This document shows, in pieces, positions 38,732 through 50,425 of a stretch of 64,000 nt of DNA. Where the stretch lies: contig NC_018393.1 of assembly GCF_000208865.1 (NCBI RefSeq), positions 1-64,000 of the forward strand, in the 5' to 3' direction. The DNA is from Neospora caninum Liverpool. Taxonomy: Eukaryota > Apicomplexa > Conoidasida > Eucoccidiorida > Sarcocystidae. The notes beneath the pieces were generated by a model. The model saw nothing but the letters and a program-made list of their open reading frames with translations. It had not been told where the DNA came from and ran no database searches. The first letter of the stretch is position 1. Every line of letters begins with the position of its first letter. Both the position numbers and the translations under genes were made by a program.

Positions 38732-39899
38732 CTCATCCATTGCTTCACCTGCTGCCGCTTCGTCCTGCCCCTCTGCTTCGTCGTCACGTTATTTCAGCAT
38801 CGTAGGTCCGCCCAAGTATTTTTCTTTCTCAGACTCGATTAACGTCCATGACGACACAACAATCGCGGCATCGAAGAATGCCACACCAGGCGCAGGGACG
38901 TTCTATCTACTTACAAAACAGGATCATTTTCCTCAGAGTGTCCTCCATTTACCAGATCTGCTGCAGCTCTCGTGTGTGCCTCCCCTACCCCCGACGCTGG
39001 CGGGCAGATCCTCTTAATTAAATCAATCCCGTCCTTCACACGTGTTCACCATTTTCTAGCCCGCATCCCCCCTACAACATGGTCCTTGCCCAGACTCATA
39101 GTATGCACTAGTCAACTCCGACCGAAAATCGGTTATCATTTGGATGGATTGCGAGAAATGAGAAGCCCGAAAACCATTTCTCCCTCTCACAACCTCACAC
39201 AGATCATCAAGGGGGTCATAAATCAACAGGCCTGTTCGGTTCACCTTCACTCGTATTTGGCCACCAGGCGTCTATCCGTTTCGTAGATGGAGTAGTCTCG
39301 GAGAAGTCACACATAAGCGACTGATAAGACTAGGGGCTGGGGTCCTTGACGGCGTCAAGCATACACAACAGTGACCAGAAGACGGTCTTCAAACAAATTC
39401 CACGTGCAATCGCTTCGCAGCGGTATGGTCACACACATCAGGTGAACAGGAGGAGCAAGACTTCAGGACAAACTCTGGTGAGACAGATCGGCGTCTTCTC
39501 TCTTCTGTGTATGCAGCACCGGGGAACATGAGAAGGGAAGAAAAACAATCGGCTGCGGAAAACGTGAGAAAGCACGGAAACGGCAGCACTTGGAAAGGAG
39601 ATTCCATGTCGGCACTCGTTAACATACAACTTTTAGGCGTGGCGAGCAGACGCTCATTCGGTGTGAATATGAATAGTCGGGAAGCTCTCCCGTATCTCAC
39701 ACTTTCCATTAATCGTCTCGCGTTAAGCAAGCCAGTGTTCAACATCGTCTGCTCGGCCGGTGCCATTTGAGCGTCACCGTCCCTCCATACCTCCTCGCCA
39801 CCTCATACTGTCGCCCCCTGGATAAACACGCCGACAACGCAAGTATCTGCATTCGAAGAGCCCGTTCTTGTTGCTGCTTACGCCTCTCTCCTCCGGCAG

Positions 39900-40350
39900 C
39901 ATCGCACTCCCTTAACCCGCTCAAAACTTATCGAACTATACAACCCCATGGTCCAGAATGGCTCGCCTGGCTCCGCGGCCCTCCGAATTACGAAATCACA
40001 CTAGACTCAACCCCACGTCTGCGAAACGACGTTTACAAGAAGCTCCACTTTTCTGCTCCGTACCACCCACTCTATCTGCAACAAGAGTTAACGGCAGCCT
40101 GGTGCCACTCGGCTAGATACTTCTGGGCGCTCCAACTACTAACAACCCGTATCGGTGTACAACTTTGCATTCCTACTTCACATCAATTACAACCACTTAT
40201 TGTCCTGTCTACGACGTCAGTTGTCCGCGGTCGCACTTAGGGCATACATAGTGGCTGTCAACGATGGCACAGACCAGGCCACTCTTGAGGAGACCTGTCA
40301 CATCGCCAAGCTCATCAACAGCATCGCCGACGCCTGCGTCGGCCACCGGC
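39900..40350 (+). repeat. Diverged copy A of an unnamed dispersed repeat, with residual open frame
   Basis: Pairs with 44,600-45,130. One frame stays open over about 157 codons (39,767-40,240) and reads protein-like in part (KKLHFSAPYHPLYLQQELTA). A second frame (40,155-40,445) contains LEETCHIAKLINSIADACVG. These may be remains of a coding element, but no transposase or reverse transcriptase motif is visible. Confidence 0.4.
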
Positions 40351-40439
40351 TGCGACGCGCAGGCACGACTCTAGGTGCCACGTGTGTGCCAGTGTGGTCT
40401 ACGCATGTTGGATATGACCGCATGAACATATCTGGTCGT

Positions 40440-41740
40440 ATTTAAAACCGAGTTAGGCACGTATCGAGAAGGAGTAGCCTTCCGTTTCACGGGAATGCGT
40501 TTGTGCTCAGCTTTGAATGCTGCAACAGCTTCTGCAGCACCGGTGGTCGAAGAACGATAAACAGTCAATCCGTCCTCTTGCTCGCTGCACAATGGCAGGA
40601 CGTCTCGCCGCACTTCACGTGCCTGCCGCTCTCACTAGCTAACGTTAGATCTCGTCTGCCTGCCCAGAAGAACCTCCTTCACTATTCATATACATGTTTT
40701 AGAAAGTATGTGCCCTCTGGACACGCGCCACCTCTCGGTCGGGGAGCCGAGGAGTCGCGGGGGTCTCTAGTGTGAGGTTGGACCCGTGAAAGCCAGTACT
40801 GCCAAGTAGGAGCTGCGTGTGTATTATGGAGTAGGTATGCGCAGCATGTGGTGACGAACAATTGATCACAAATGAAAGTGAAATCTGCGATAATGCAGCG
40901 TCTCGTGTCTCCAGCAGATTCGCCGCGGAAACCAAAATATGGTTTTCTGTGTCTCGTCGATTGTGATATAATGACCCACTGAATGGTCTGCCTTTTCAGA
41001 CCACGGGCTACACGCCATATTACCTACGCATGAGCGCAAACTCCGGAGTTATACCCTAGTACTGCGCGGGAAATTGTCGCCCAACCCCCTAACCCCCGTA
41101 CTTCTTCAAGCTGGAAACGCATGCACACGGAAAACGAGCGAGTCCGCGGGGCGGCCGCCTGCCACCACCTGCACACATGTTCTCGTTGAGAGTGTATTCA
41201 CAACATCCTAACATTCACCTAGTTTTCTCATCTCACCCTCTGCATCTGAACACGGTGCCCTGATTACCCCCCTTCCGGCGACCACAATAAAAATGTCGGC
41301 GCGATATCTCCTTTGTGCCGCCCACACCATTCACTGCCACAGGAAGCTCCACCGCACGTGTCGCGTTTCAACATTCCACGCTGTTCATAATGCTTGTTTT
41401 TTGTCTCTGTGCAGAAATGCGGACACCAGCGACGATGCAGTCTGGACGTGCTGATCAGGTAAGGCGTTTCGTAAGCCCACGATGTCCTTGTGTATCACCA
41501 ATCAGGAAGATCCAGAGTCAACGTTCTCGAATGCGTGCAAGCCTTCATGCATCACGATGACTTTTGTGCGCGCCACCGTACGTGACCGTGAACTTGGCTG
41601 TGGCATGTAATCCACACCAACATTCGTTTCTGTAAACTGCGCCGAGGGCCAGCATAGATTCACCGCTACAGCCCATACGACGGTCAGCAAGTATGCAAAT
41701 AGATCCTCACCCCGACAGTCGCTGCATCGAATTCTGATCC
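40440..41740. other. Gene-free stretch
   Basis: No exon with plausible composition and splice sites on either strand, and no repeat found elsewhere in the window. Confidence 0.4.
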
Positions 41741-43530
41741 ACGGCATGCGACTCCGCCATCACGAATACCTGCTCGACGCCCTGGTTCCGTCCAGCCCTC
41801 CGCTGCCACATTGGTCGCTACAGAGTCCGGTCCTCCAATGGGTGCCTACCGCCTTTCCGGACGGCAAAAATCTGAGAGGCTCGAATGGTCCTGCCAAGCG
41901 ACACCAACCACCCGGGTCACGAAACTGGGTGAATTGGAAGTGCAAAGCCCCTCCATTTCTGTCGCCACTGCCTCAGGAGCCCGGGTCCTCAATCAGCGAG
42001 AACGCGCCTGGCATGCTGTCACTGCACTGCATGCACCTAGAGTACATACACGCCCATATCCGCTACAACTATGAGCAAAGGCGACGACGTCTGCGAAGGC
42101 ATCCAACCTCACAAGCGCTCTGGCCACGCCGACATACACGGGAGTACCACTACCCGAAAGGGACCGCGAGTCAGGACCCTCTGCAGACCAGCGTTAAGGG
42201 TGACGCAATCAGGACGTCCCAACCCTGGACGATGCGGTAGATACCACAGACACGCAACTCCACACAGGCTATGTCGGAAGCCATCGAGACAGTGCCCGGA
42301 GAAACCACGGCAGACAGGGCACACCTCCCACGAGCCCTCAAACTCTGCCTGCCGCCACACACGTTAGTGCGAATATCCACCTCAAACGTGACAGGCGCCA
42401 TCCTGCTACTCCATCTTCTATAAACCACTTAATATGAATGGCGCACCAATCAGACGGTAGCAGCAGCCAGTCCATTAGGCGCAAAACCGATAAACCGACA
42501 TGCAGCCGGATTCCCCTGCTGCAGATACGTTGCGTGTCAGTAATGGAGTCGGCCACACGCTGAAAAACACAATCACGGCACCATGGGTCAGGGCCACTGC
42601 AGGTGGAGGACCAATTGATGATGTGGCTGGTTACGCTCGGGCTATGTGAGACATTGCTGGTATGCAGACGTAACTTTCAACATCATATGCTACTACGCTG
42701 TGGTACATTTGAGCGAGCCAGTGATCTGCGTTTGCGTACCCACTCGACCTGCATAAGTGCCGCACCGCGACGCCGAAAACGATACGCAGACACGTTTTTG
42801 GAGCAAATCTGTTCCCTTCTTGTCGCATACATATCCGATGCTCCCAGACTCGCCATCCCCCCTCCACCACAGTGGTCTCCACCATATCACATCCTCCGGC
42901 CCTTGTGTATCGGCTTCCCGCGGGCGCCACCAATCTGCATGATTGGCGCGTAATATCACTTACCGCCACGCACTACAGCACACAGTGGTGACGAACCGGG
43001 CAGTCTCTTGCCTCTCCATGGCCTCAGGCGACCACATGAGTCGTTCTCATGACCCATGCCCGACACGCTACCACACTACCCCAGTCGCCACTAGTGGACT
43101 GGAATATCTGTTAACTGAAGGTGGATGAATGCTCAGAAACTCCTAGCTAAAGACATGTTCGGCCCTCCCCTCCCACACACCCACAGAAAAAAAAAGGACC
43201 CCCTGAGGGCAGTGCCAGTCACTCCCTTCCGTGGCAAATTGACAGAACCAGAACCGTTCAACACTGGCCGATGTGTGCAAATCGCGTCCCTGCCAGGCCC
43301 AGCCCAAAATTGTGTGTGTCCAGCAAGTACACCGCACCACGTGAACGCACCCCACACAGACAATCGATAGACCCGCGGAAAACACAGCATGCGTCCAGCT
43401 GTCGGTGCGAGCGGCTGCCTCGAACAATGATACGCCACACCATCGGTGCACTCGACTGTCGTTATAGGATCAGCGAACGCTGTAGCGTGCAATATGAACT
43501 AGGCAGTCACGCGATTTAACTTCCTTTCAC
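41740..43530 (+). repeat. Diverged remote copy of the left satellite
   Basis: 41,800-41,900 parallels 1,855-1,960: cattggtcgct..agtccggtcctccaatgg against catactggccgcc..catctggtcctccactcg, then cggcaaaaatc against aggcccaaaatc. 42,780-43,520 parallels 10,250-10,930 closely, sharing ccagtcgccactagtggac, atctgcatga and tgtgtgcaaatcgc. Orientation is the same. Identity is much lower than among the copies in 1-10,150, so this copy has been evolving separately. Confidence 0.7.
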
Positions 43531-44599
43531 GTCAACACCACCGTCTTGGCCCTCCCTCCTCACATGCCCCCCCTCTGCATCGCCTCTCAGCCAAGTAGAT
43601 ATAAGACCTTCTACGCACAACTCTAGCGATCTCCCGTTACACACCGACCCTCCGCGCCTCCTCCGCTCATCCTTGCCGCACCCTGTATATACTGTCTCGT
43701 TCTCGCTGCCAGCTGGTTTACTTCAACTCACAACACGGAAATCAAGATGTGTATCACTGACACATAGTCAACGCCCTGACGGATGTCCATTTCAATACCT
43801 CGAAATGACAAATCACAAGCCACCCGTCCTACCTCTCACCGCTGCCGGCTCGCTCCACTCGTCCCCACAAAGTTGGCACAAGCACACAGGGAACCTTACT
43901 GTCTCCGGCTACGCCCCACACCAACAGGCCCGCAGAGCGCCATGTGACAGGCATGCATGCACTCCCTCGCCTCACCCCCCATCTATGCCGTCCTTCCACG
44001 GAAGCCCCTCATCCATTACCTTCACCACACCCCGCTCACTGCCGCTGCCTCCAGCCATCCGCTGTGCTGCTCCACCACCAACCGCCTACAAGAGGCATGT
44101 CATATAAAGCCAACTCTGGTATACGGTGTTCAGCTTGCCTCCACTCAGCGAACGATTCCCTCCACTATCGCTCCCGCAGTCTCAACGCAGAAACCAATCT
44201 CCACCTAGATACCCAGCCGATTTCCACAGTCAGCCCAATAGCACAACCATAACAGCAACACACCCCGCAATCGCTCTCACTCTTCAGTCTTATCCAGGAC
44301 GGCATCATGCGGCTGCGTGAAGCAACAGCACGACCCACTATCTTCCTGCCCCTAAACGCTACTCCATCTTCTCCGCACGCGATACCCACCTCCACTGCCT
44401 ACACATTCACCACTGCCGCCCCATATCAGGCTCCTTCGTAGCACCGTTTCGATTCGATGGCTGCCACACTTGACATTGGCTCCACTGGCCTGAACTCACA
44501 TCCGTCGCCTATGCACACAATTGCACAATGCTCTGCAGCCTTGCTCAGGAAACGACTGCTCCGCCTCATCCGTGAATACGGGCCTCGTTGTAACCGGCC
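43531..44599. other. C-rich gene-free stretch between repeats
   Basis: Strong C-over-G bias on the plus strand, pyrimidine-rich runs and no convincing exon. It may be further decayed satellite, as its style matches the flanks, but I could not align it to any other block in the window. Confidence 0.35.
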
Positions 44600-45130
44600 A
44601 ACCGTTCCAGCCGAAACCTGTTGTCTCCCCGCAGGCGCTCTCGCGTCGCCGGGATTAATGAGATTGCCTGGCTACCTCCTCTGCCCCTCCACTCTGTACC
44701 GTGGTTCCGCCGTTTCGGTCCCACTCTCAGGTTATTTGTGAGAAAGCACTCGAGAAAGAAGATTCTTCTCTTCTCCGCTCCGGCACTCGTCAGTCATCCC
44801 ACCCACTCTGACACACCTAGCCACATGGCCAGATGAAGTAACAAGAAACCACAAGACAGTGCACAACTACATAACCAGGATATGGGGCACTTACTGGCTG
44901 CGTCTGGAAACATCCAAAAAAAGGTCCCCTCACTTGATTTCATTATGTCCTCCATGGCTCGGCCAACCATCCGTGGCCTACCAGGCCATCATTCGCTCTG
45001 CCTTTGGTGTCCAAAGTGCTGCCGCTGAGCGCCAATCCCCTTTCAAGGCCGACGTCAGCGGTGGCTCGCCAACACCCAGCGTGCAGCCATCCGCCTCCAC
45101 ACTAGTTATCAGTAAACACGTAGAGTCCTA
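44600..45130 (+). repeat. Diverged copy B of an unnamed dispersed repeat
   Basis: This resembles 39,900-40,350 in the same orientation. Shared landmarks in the same order are an aagaag...cttctccgctccg...cccactc block (44,757 versus about 40,037), a g(g/a)(c/t)actt(a/c)tggg(c)gc-like block (about 44,893 versus 40,118), and a gtccgtggc...aggccat block (about 44,970 versus 40,220). All frames are broken by stops, so it is a decayed element. Boundaries are approximate. Confidence 0.4.
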
Positions 45131-46922
45131 AGCCACTCCCATTGTACTTTCACGAAGCAGATAGGAAAAGCGTCCACATTCGCGGACATTCAAAATAGTA
45201 GAGGCGCTTATTTCCTACTTGCAAACCAGAGAAGCGCTCGAATGATCGGTGCCCTCCAACTGGCGTTAGTGTTGCCAGAATGACAGGCAGCCACAAGGAA
45301 GCAATGGAAATGGCTCTCCATCACAACTCTTCAACCTCCGGAAGTTGTGTAAGTAGCGCCCGCCGTGCTGGAACAGAAGCCTCAATACTATTATTTCCTA
45401 CTAGGCACGTAATTATGTGGCAGACAAGTGCCAGCATACGATATGTACGCTCGTAGCTCCACCGAGTCTGCAGAGGGCTAACACAGAAACGATATGTATC
45501 CAATCGGAGTTTCTACACGAGTGTTACCACGTCCCACTTGCAGCGCGTTTTTTTCCTGTCACCAGACGCGCAAAGCGCCATCACGATCAAGCAGGCACAC
45601 CTCAGCACACCATTGCTCACAGGAAACGACACCCCTCAGGAGAAGGAAAGCCAGATTGCCACTTACTGGATGCAGCTGACAGAATCGCAGATTCCCGGCA
45701 TTCAACCGATGATAAAACCACTGTCGAGCAAGAAATAAATCATACATCCCTGAGACCCAATTTCGGCCACGACAATGTCAATGTTGCCCGCAACACAAGG
45801 CTGTCCCTGACTCTGTCCACTACCAAGCACGAATAAACTGTTCCGGCGCCTGGAACAAGCTCCGGTTTATCTGTGGACTGTAGGCTTCAGTTCATGTGAA
45901 GGTGCAGGGAATAGTATCTTCTCGACCTTTACTTTAAACATAAGTGCTGCACGGTTTCTGCTGCACTCATGCGGCTGTCACTGGGTCAAGATATTCCCCG
46001 CACTGCTTGGGGCGGGGGCCGACTAAGCGGAACCCTCCGTTTACTCGAAGCCTTCATCCCCCGCGCGATGCTCTTAGTTTGAATCCGGGTCGGCTAGCCA
46101 CGCTGCAGAAGCAAACGGAACGTGAGTCAGAGTTTTGCTAAGCTGGCGAACGTGGCTGGTCGCTGAGGGGCTCCTCCCCCCTCAACCGCTTCCAAAACGT
46201 GACTTCAAACTATCCATCTCTGCCATTAGCGCTTACGTTGCTCAAGTACTATAGCAAAAGGCCGGGAGGATAAATATGGAGCGTGGAAGTGTCAGTAACT
46301 CTCGTGGGCGTGGGTTGATGCCGTGGAGCAAGTACGCAGTAGTTTTCGTGAGATGGATAGCCTCTACGGTGATCGCGCATTTGCATAGAAACGATATCCT
46401 ATTCCATGACGACCGTACGATCTGGGGCGCGGTGAGACAAGAAAAAAAACAAGGAGGCAATTCAACAATATCGTATTGGTGAAACGCCTCTGCAGCGGCA
46501 GACGAACATTTGAAGATTTTGTTTCCTAGAAATACCATGCTGTTTTCGAAACAATCGAAAAATAAGAAGAATCTCTCGGAGCCAGCAGGAAGACTTACGA
46601 GTAGTGCAATGCCGACAACGCAAAAACAACCTCCGGGTCACAGGAGATAGGCAAAGCAAGGACAAATGCAGGGAGCGCACAACGTGGTGATGGTGAAGGC
46701 ACGCACAAATCTGTGAAACGAAGAAACATCTGATGTGTAGTTTTTAGCTCGTGCGCAAATTCCCATGAAGACACATTTCGTCTCGTTAAGCAGAGGTCAA
46801 CATCCCCATCGCCAACAACGTTTGAATTCAGGTGCCTGTCCGAAGAGCAGAAGGCAAGTGTCTGTCACTGCTCAAAACGTTCTAGACAATAAAAATCCGC
46901 AGACTGCCTGGAGAAGGATGGC
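45131..46922. other. Intergenic stretch, nothing recognised
   Basis: Unique-looking sequence between the diverged repeat ending near 45,130 and the small gene at 47 kb. Open frames are short and lack splice or composition support. A tRNA T-arm-like string near 46,080 (gtttgaatccgg) has no matching D- or anticodon arm. Confidence 0.4.
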
Positions 46923-47083
46923 TTACAGCACACTGTCGCGGCATATTCTTAGCTGTCTCAACTGCAGACAACCAGAGGAGAAAAGAACCAAACATGCCAA
47001 TAACCCATGCTGTCGAAGGAAACGGGAGCCGCATCTGGGCTTCTGCAAGCTCGATGCCGTTGTCGTGGTGTCCAACTGGAGCT

Positions 47084-47677
47084 TCAACTCTGAGAGGAGC
47101 CACCTGCAGCTGCTCCGTGCCCAGCGGGTGCTAAACCACAGTTCAACCACTGAAAGTCGTACTGCCACGGAAATGACATCGAGCTTGGCGTGCGACAGCC
47201 TACGGAGTGTATCTGGAAATCTGCGGAAATGACCAGTGGAAGACAGCAACCGGGTTCGTTGCTCGCCCATTTTTCATCCTTGGCTTTGCCGCCTTCAAAT
47301 AGTGAACCGGAAGACAATCCCCCTTGGGGATTCCTCGACTGCTTTGAATCTCCAACATCTGTGAGTAAAACTTTTGTCACTCTGTTGGTTCTACGGTATC
47401 TGAGAGAAGCTGGGCAACACCGGTTCCATACGTGAAGTTACTCACCCGTAAGAGGGTCGTCTATTTTTAGAGACTCTAGTTCTCTCAAAGGCGGCGTTTC
47501 TCGCGTCTTCGCATTTTCGTCACTCATGCGAGCATGACATTGATCGAATTTCTCCACCAAAGCTCGGATTGTGCTACGTGTGTGCTCAACTATGGAGAAC
47601 TGTTTCACGCAAGTGACTTTTGGCATGCCTAAAGTGGGCACCTGTGTAAGGGGCAGACGAGAGCGGTCGTTCGGCAT
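47084..47677 (-). CDS. Small two-exon gene, hypothetical protein of about 168 aa
   Basis: Exon 1 is 47,677-47,446. It starts at an ATG with A at -3 (MPNDRSRLPLTQVPTLG) and ends at a consensus gtgagt donor in phase 1. Exon 2 starts at 47,358 after tttactcacag and continues in the matching phase to a TGA at 47,084. The intron is 87 bp. The first exon is helical and charged (FSIVEHTRSTIRALVEKFDQ, then CHARMSDENAKTRETPPLRE). The second is Gly/Ser-rich, then Pro/Trp-containing. An acceptor-like tttccgcag inside exon 2 (about 47,239) opens a longer alternative frame to 46,923 (FPDTLRRLSHAKLDVISVAV), so the C-terminus is uncertain. Upstream exons joined at cttacacag (47,642) are also possible. No family recognised; it follows SRCAP on the same strand. 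Confidence 0.5.
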
Positions 47678-48233
47678 CTTCAATCGTGTCGGCGTCGTCT
47701 CTCAGGAAGTATCACACCTTGTTTTGAGCTTCAGCCGAAAGCGACTCTGTTTAAGTGGGTGATTTACTTCCACCAACTACCACCTTTCTTATGGCTTAGG
47801 TTCTTGCGATGCTTGTAGCTCCATCAGCCCTCTCTGACGGAGTTTCTCTTGGCTTACTGTGCGTAAACTCAGAATTATTCCAACGAAGCAACTGCCACAT
47901 TCAGTTCTAACTGGGACCGGAATTGTGATCAATGAGAATCACATTCCCGAGAAGACAGCAGGACCGACTGAGAAGGGGAGTCCGTTTTGCAAAGCAAACG
48001 CTGTCTTCTGGACTTCGAGGTCGACCAACAAGCTGAAGGGACATACTTATTTCCGTTGACGCGGGAAACCAAAAAACGAAACGGAAGATAAAAATGGGAT
48101 AAAACATGCATACATGCAGTTGTACACATCCGAAGGAGCTGCACACTCTCCCTAACCACAAGGACGCACGGCTGTGGAGCCGCTGAGTGAATACTGCTGG
48201 TACCGACCCCGTTTTCCCACACTAAACATGCAG

Positions 48234-48546
48234 AAAAACAGAGCAAGGATGAAGGAAGTTCCTCGGCAACAAGAACAGGGGAAAAAGAGAATGAAACACC
48301 TTTGTTCGCACTGCCCGACAACAAAGTTATGCACGTCAGCTCGTACACAGACCAGCCTGCATCTTGCTGTGCACCCTCCAAAGAAAGCCGTTCGGAAGTG
48401 TCGAAGAAGACCAGGACCTTGGTGCTCAAGCCCTACCAAAGAGGGAACGAAGAAACTACTGTCATCGACGATTCTGCTGACTCATCCCCCCACGCTGACA
48501 AGTCGACCCCGTGTAAAGCCACACAACGAAGCTACCGAATCCAACT
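48234..48546 (+). CDS. Candidate internal exon of an unidentified plus-strand gene
   Basis: A plus-strand open segment lies between a pyrimidine-rich acceptor (catgcag at 48,228-48,233) and a consensus donor, gtaagt at 48,547. It reads as a polar, Ser/Lys/Glu-rich peptide (KDEGSSSATRTGEKENETP, KKTRTLVLKPYQRGNEETTV, IDDSADSSPHADKSTPC). No family is recognised. No partner exon with agreeing phase was found downstream, so this could be a lone exon, part of a non-coding transcript, or chance. Confidence 0.3.
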
Positions 48547-49285
48547 GTAAGTTTCCTGGTCCATCTGCCATATGAGAAAGCTGTACATAGCGAAGAAATC
48601 GAAAAAAGTGTCTTCGTATTCCATTACCGTGGTGGTCCACCGAAGGAAAACCAGTGGCCCGTTGCCTGCCTTGAGAATCAGCTCATATGGGCTGGCAGGT
48701 GCGTACCCGTTTGGGCGACGCCACCTGCTCAGTCACTGCCTGTAGTCTTCCTTGTCTTCCTGCGTCCTATCCTCCCGCTCCAGCATGCCAACACCTTCTG
48801 CAACTCGCCACATACCACTGCTGATGGTTGACGATTTACGCTGGATATTCATCTTCCCCCCTTTCCAATTGCACCGACTCGCCGACAACCTGTTCAGGAA
48901 AAAAACTGGTTCCACGTTATTCGGGCCCGTCTGTAGCGGAAAATCTGTTTGTGTGCTGCTATTGTATCTAGACGTTGAACTCTTCTCTGATGCATCTTGC
49001 TTTCTGTCCCCGTTTTCTTCTTCAAAATCTTCATATCTTATTAGCAACGTTGCTCCACCTGAGATCTTCCCAGTCGTGTTCGACAGCGGGAGGAAAGTCC
49101 TACTCAGATGAGAGTATGATCAGTACCAACGTATTGAATCATAAATTTAGGGCAGTGCCCGTGAACTATCGCCGTCTCATGCGATTCTGGTTTTGTCCTC
49201 AATGGTTCACAGTTCCCTCGCGGACAGTTGATAGGCGCCTTATTTTGCCAGTTGCACCAGTTCACACCTCTTCTTGCAGCAAATG
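48547..49285. other. Region downstream of the SRCAP stop; likely 3' UTR, no firm gene
   Basis: On the minus strand 49,111-48,733 is open and polar in composition (RYEDFEEENGDRKQDASEK, NNVEPVFFLNRLS). It could be SRCAP 3' UTR or an exon of another gene. The plus strand is also open across 48,752-49,111. No splice sites with matching phase could be assigned to either reading. Confidence 0.35.
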
Positions 49286-50425
49286 CTACTCTTCGTCCGT
49301 TTCCTCGGATTCGATCTCACTTTCCCACAGCGCCGGTCCATCCCCGTCGCTGGACTCCGATGGTTCCTCTGATTCACTCTGCCTGTCTTCCTCGCTCTGC
49401 TTCGCTTCGTCTTCGTTACCTTCAGCTCGGACTTGTATCTAAAAAGCGAGACACGACATGGTGGTCAAAGAGTCAAACGGCTCCGTTGGCACTCGGCGGG
49501 TCGAAAGCAGGAGATCGACAGCTTTGGTGATTACATGAAAGAGCACATATGAAGGGATACGAAGATGGATGAACGGTGAGAGGAGCTGCTCCGACTGCAG
49601 TGTTTTCTTCCGTTTTTCTTACGCTTACCTTGAGCTGAGCTATTTGCGCAAGAAGGCTTGGTGGTTTGTTTTCGTTGATTAGGCGAACACAGTACGCTGC
49701 TAACGCGGGCATGCGCTCCAGCGCACCATTCAAATCTACAGCGCCTTCGTCGCCTATTTTTTCCCCTCGGAAATCCTGTTTGGCCACAGCAGCACGCAGT
49801 GTACAGGCACACACACCGCAACACATCGAAACATCCTTAATAAGAAACGGACGGGAAAAATGCATCCGACTATTCACTCCGCGTATTAGGCGGACGGCCA
49901 CAATGGGAAGACGAAACACGTTATTTACACGGACACGAGATGCCAGACGCGTGTAGTGAAGGCGTGTGTACGGGATTTCAAAACATCCCTCGAGCAGGGT
50001 GTCGAGGAACTTTGACTGTCTCTACTCAGGCGCTGTCCATCTGCTTTCTCGTCTCCGTCTTTCGCTCCGACCGGGCGTAGCCGCGCGCCTCATTGAGGGG
50101 GTCGGAAACGTCACAGCCCTCGGGGCGTTTCACGCGATGATTCTGTACGCACCTGTTGCATCTCCTGTTTCGCTTGTTTTTCCTCCCTTGTCGTTTGCTG
50201 CATGGCAGCCACATCTTCGACGTCTTCGACCTCCAGAATGGCTGCTTCGAACTCCCCTCCTCTTCCTAGCGCTTCGCCTTTTTTGCCCGACCGCGCCACT
50301 GGCGCAACAGACTCAGCATCATCCGGGTGGTCCTCTCCAGAGTCATGTAGAATACGGTCTGCATATATGTCGCCCTTGAAGCCTGACTTCGCAATACTGT
50401 CCTCCTGAGCGCATCCCACAGAGGC
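49286..50425 (-). other. SRCAP: SRCAP exons 18-20: C-terminal tail and stop
   Basis: Three phase-0 exons follow the C-lobe. Exon 18 (50425-50153) reads [20 protein letters not shown] and ends in a Glu/Gln-rich helix. Exon 19 (49775-49629) has [19 protein letters not shown], which lines up with the 'LTPIEKYALRFLE' helix that follows the helicase in SRCAP/SWR1 proteins. Exon 20 (49438-49286) is strongly acidic ([20 protein letters not shown]) and ends EETDEE before TAG. No SANT domain or AT-hook is seen, so the tail is short compared with animal SRCAP. Confidence 0.88.

Noticed and set aside
46060..46110. tRNA-like T-arm (gtttgaatccgg)
   Set aside because: No acceptor, D-arm or anticodon arm could be paired around it.
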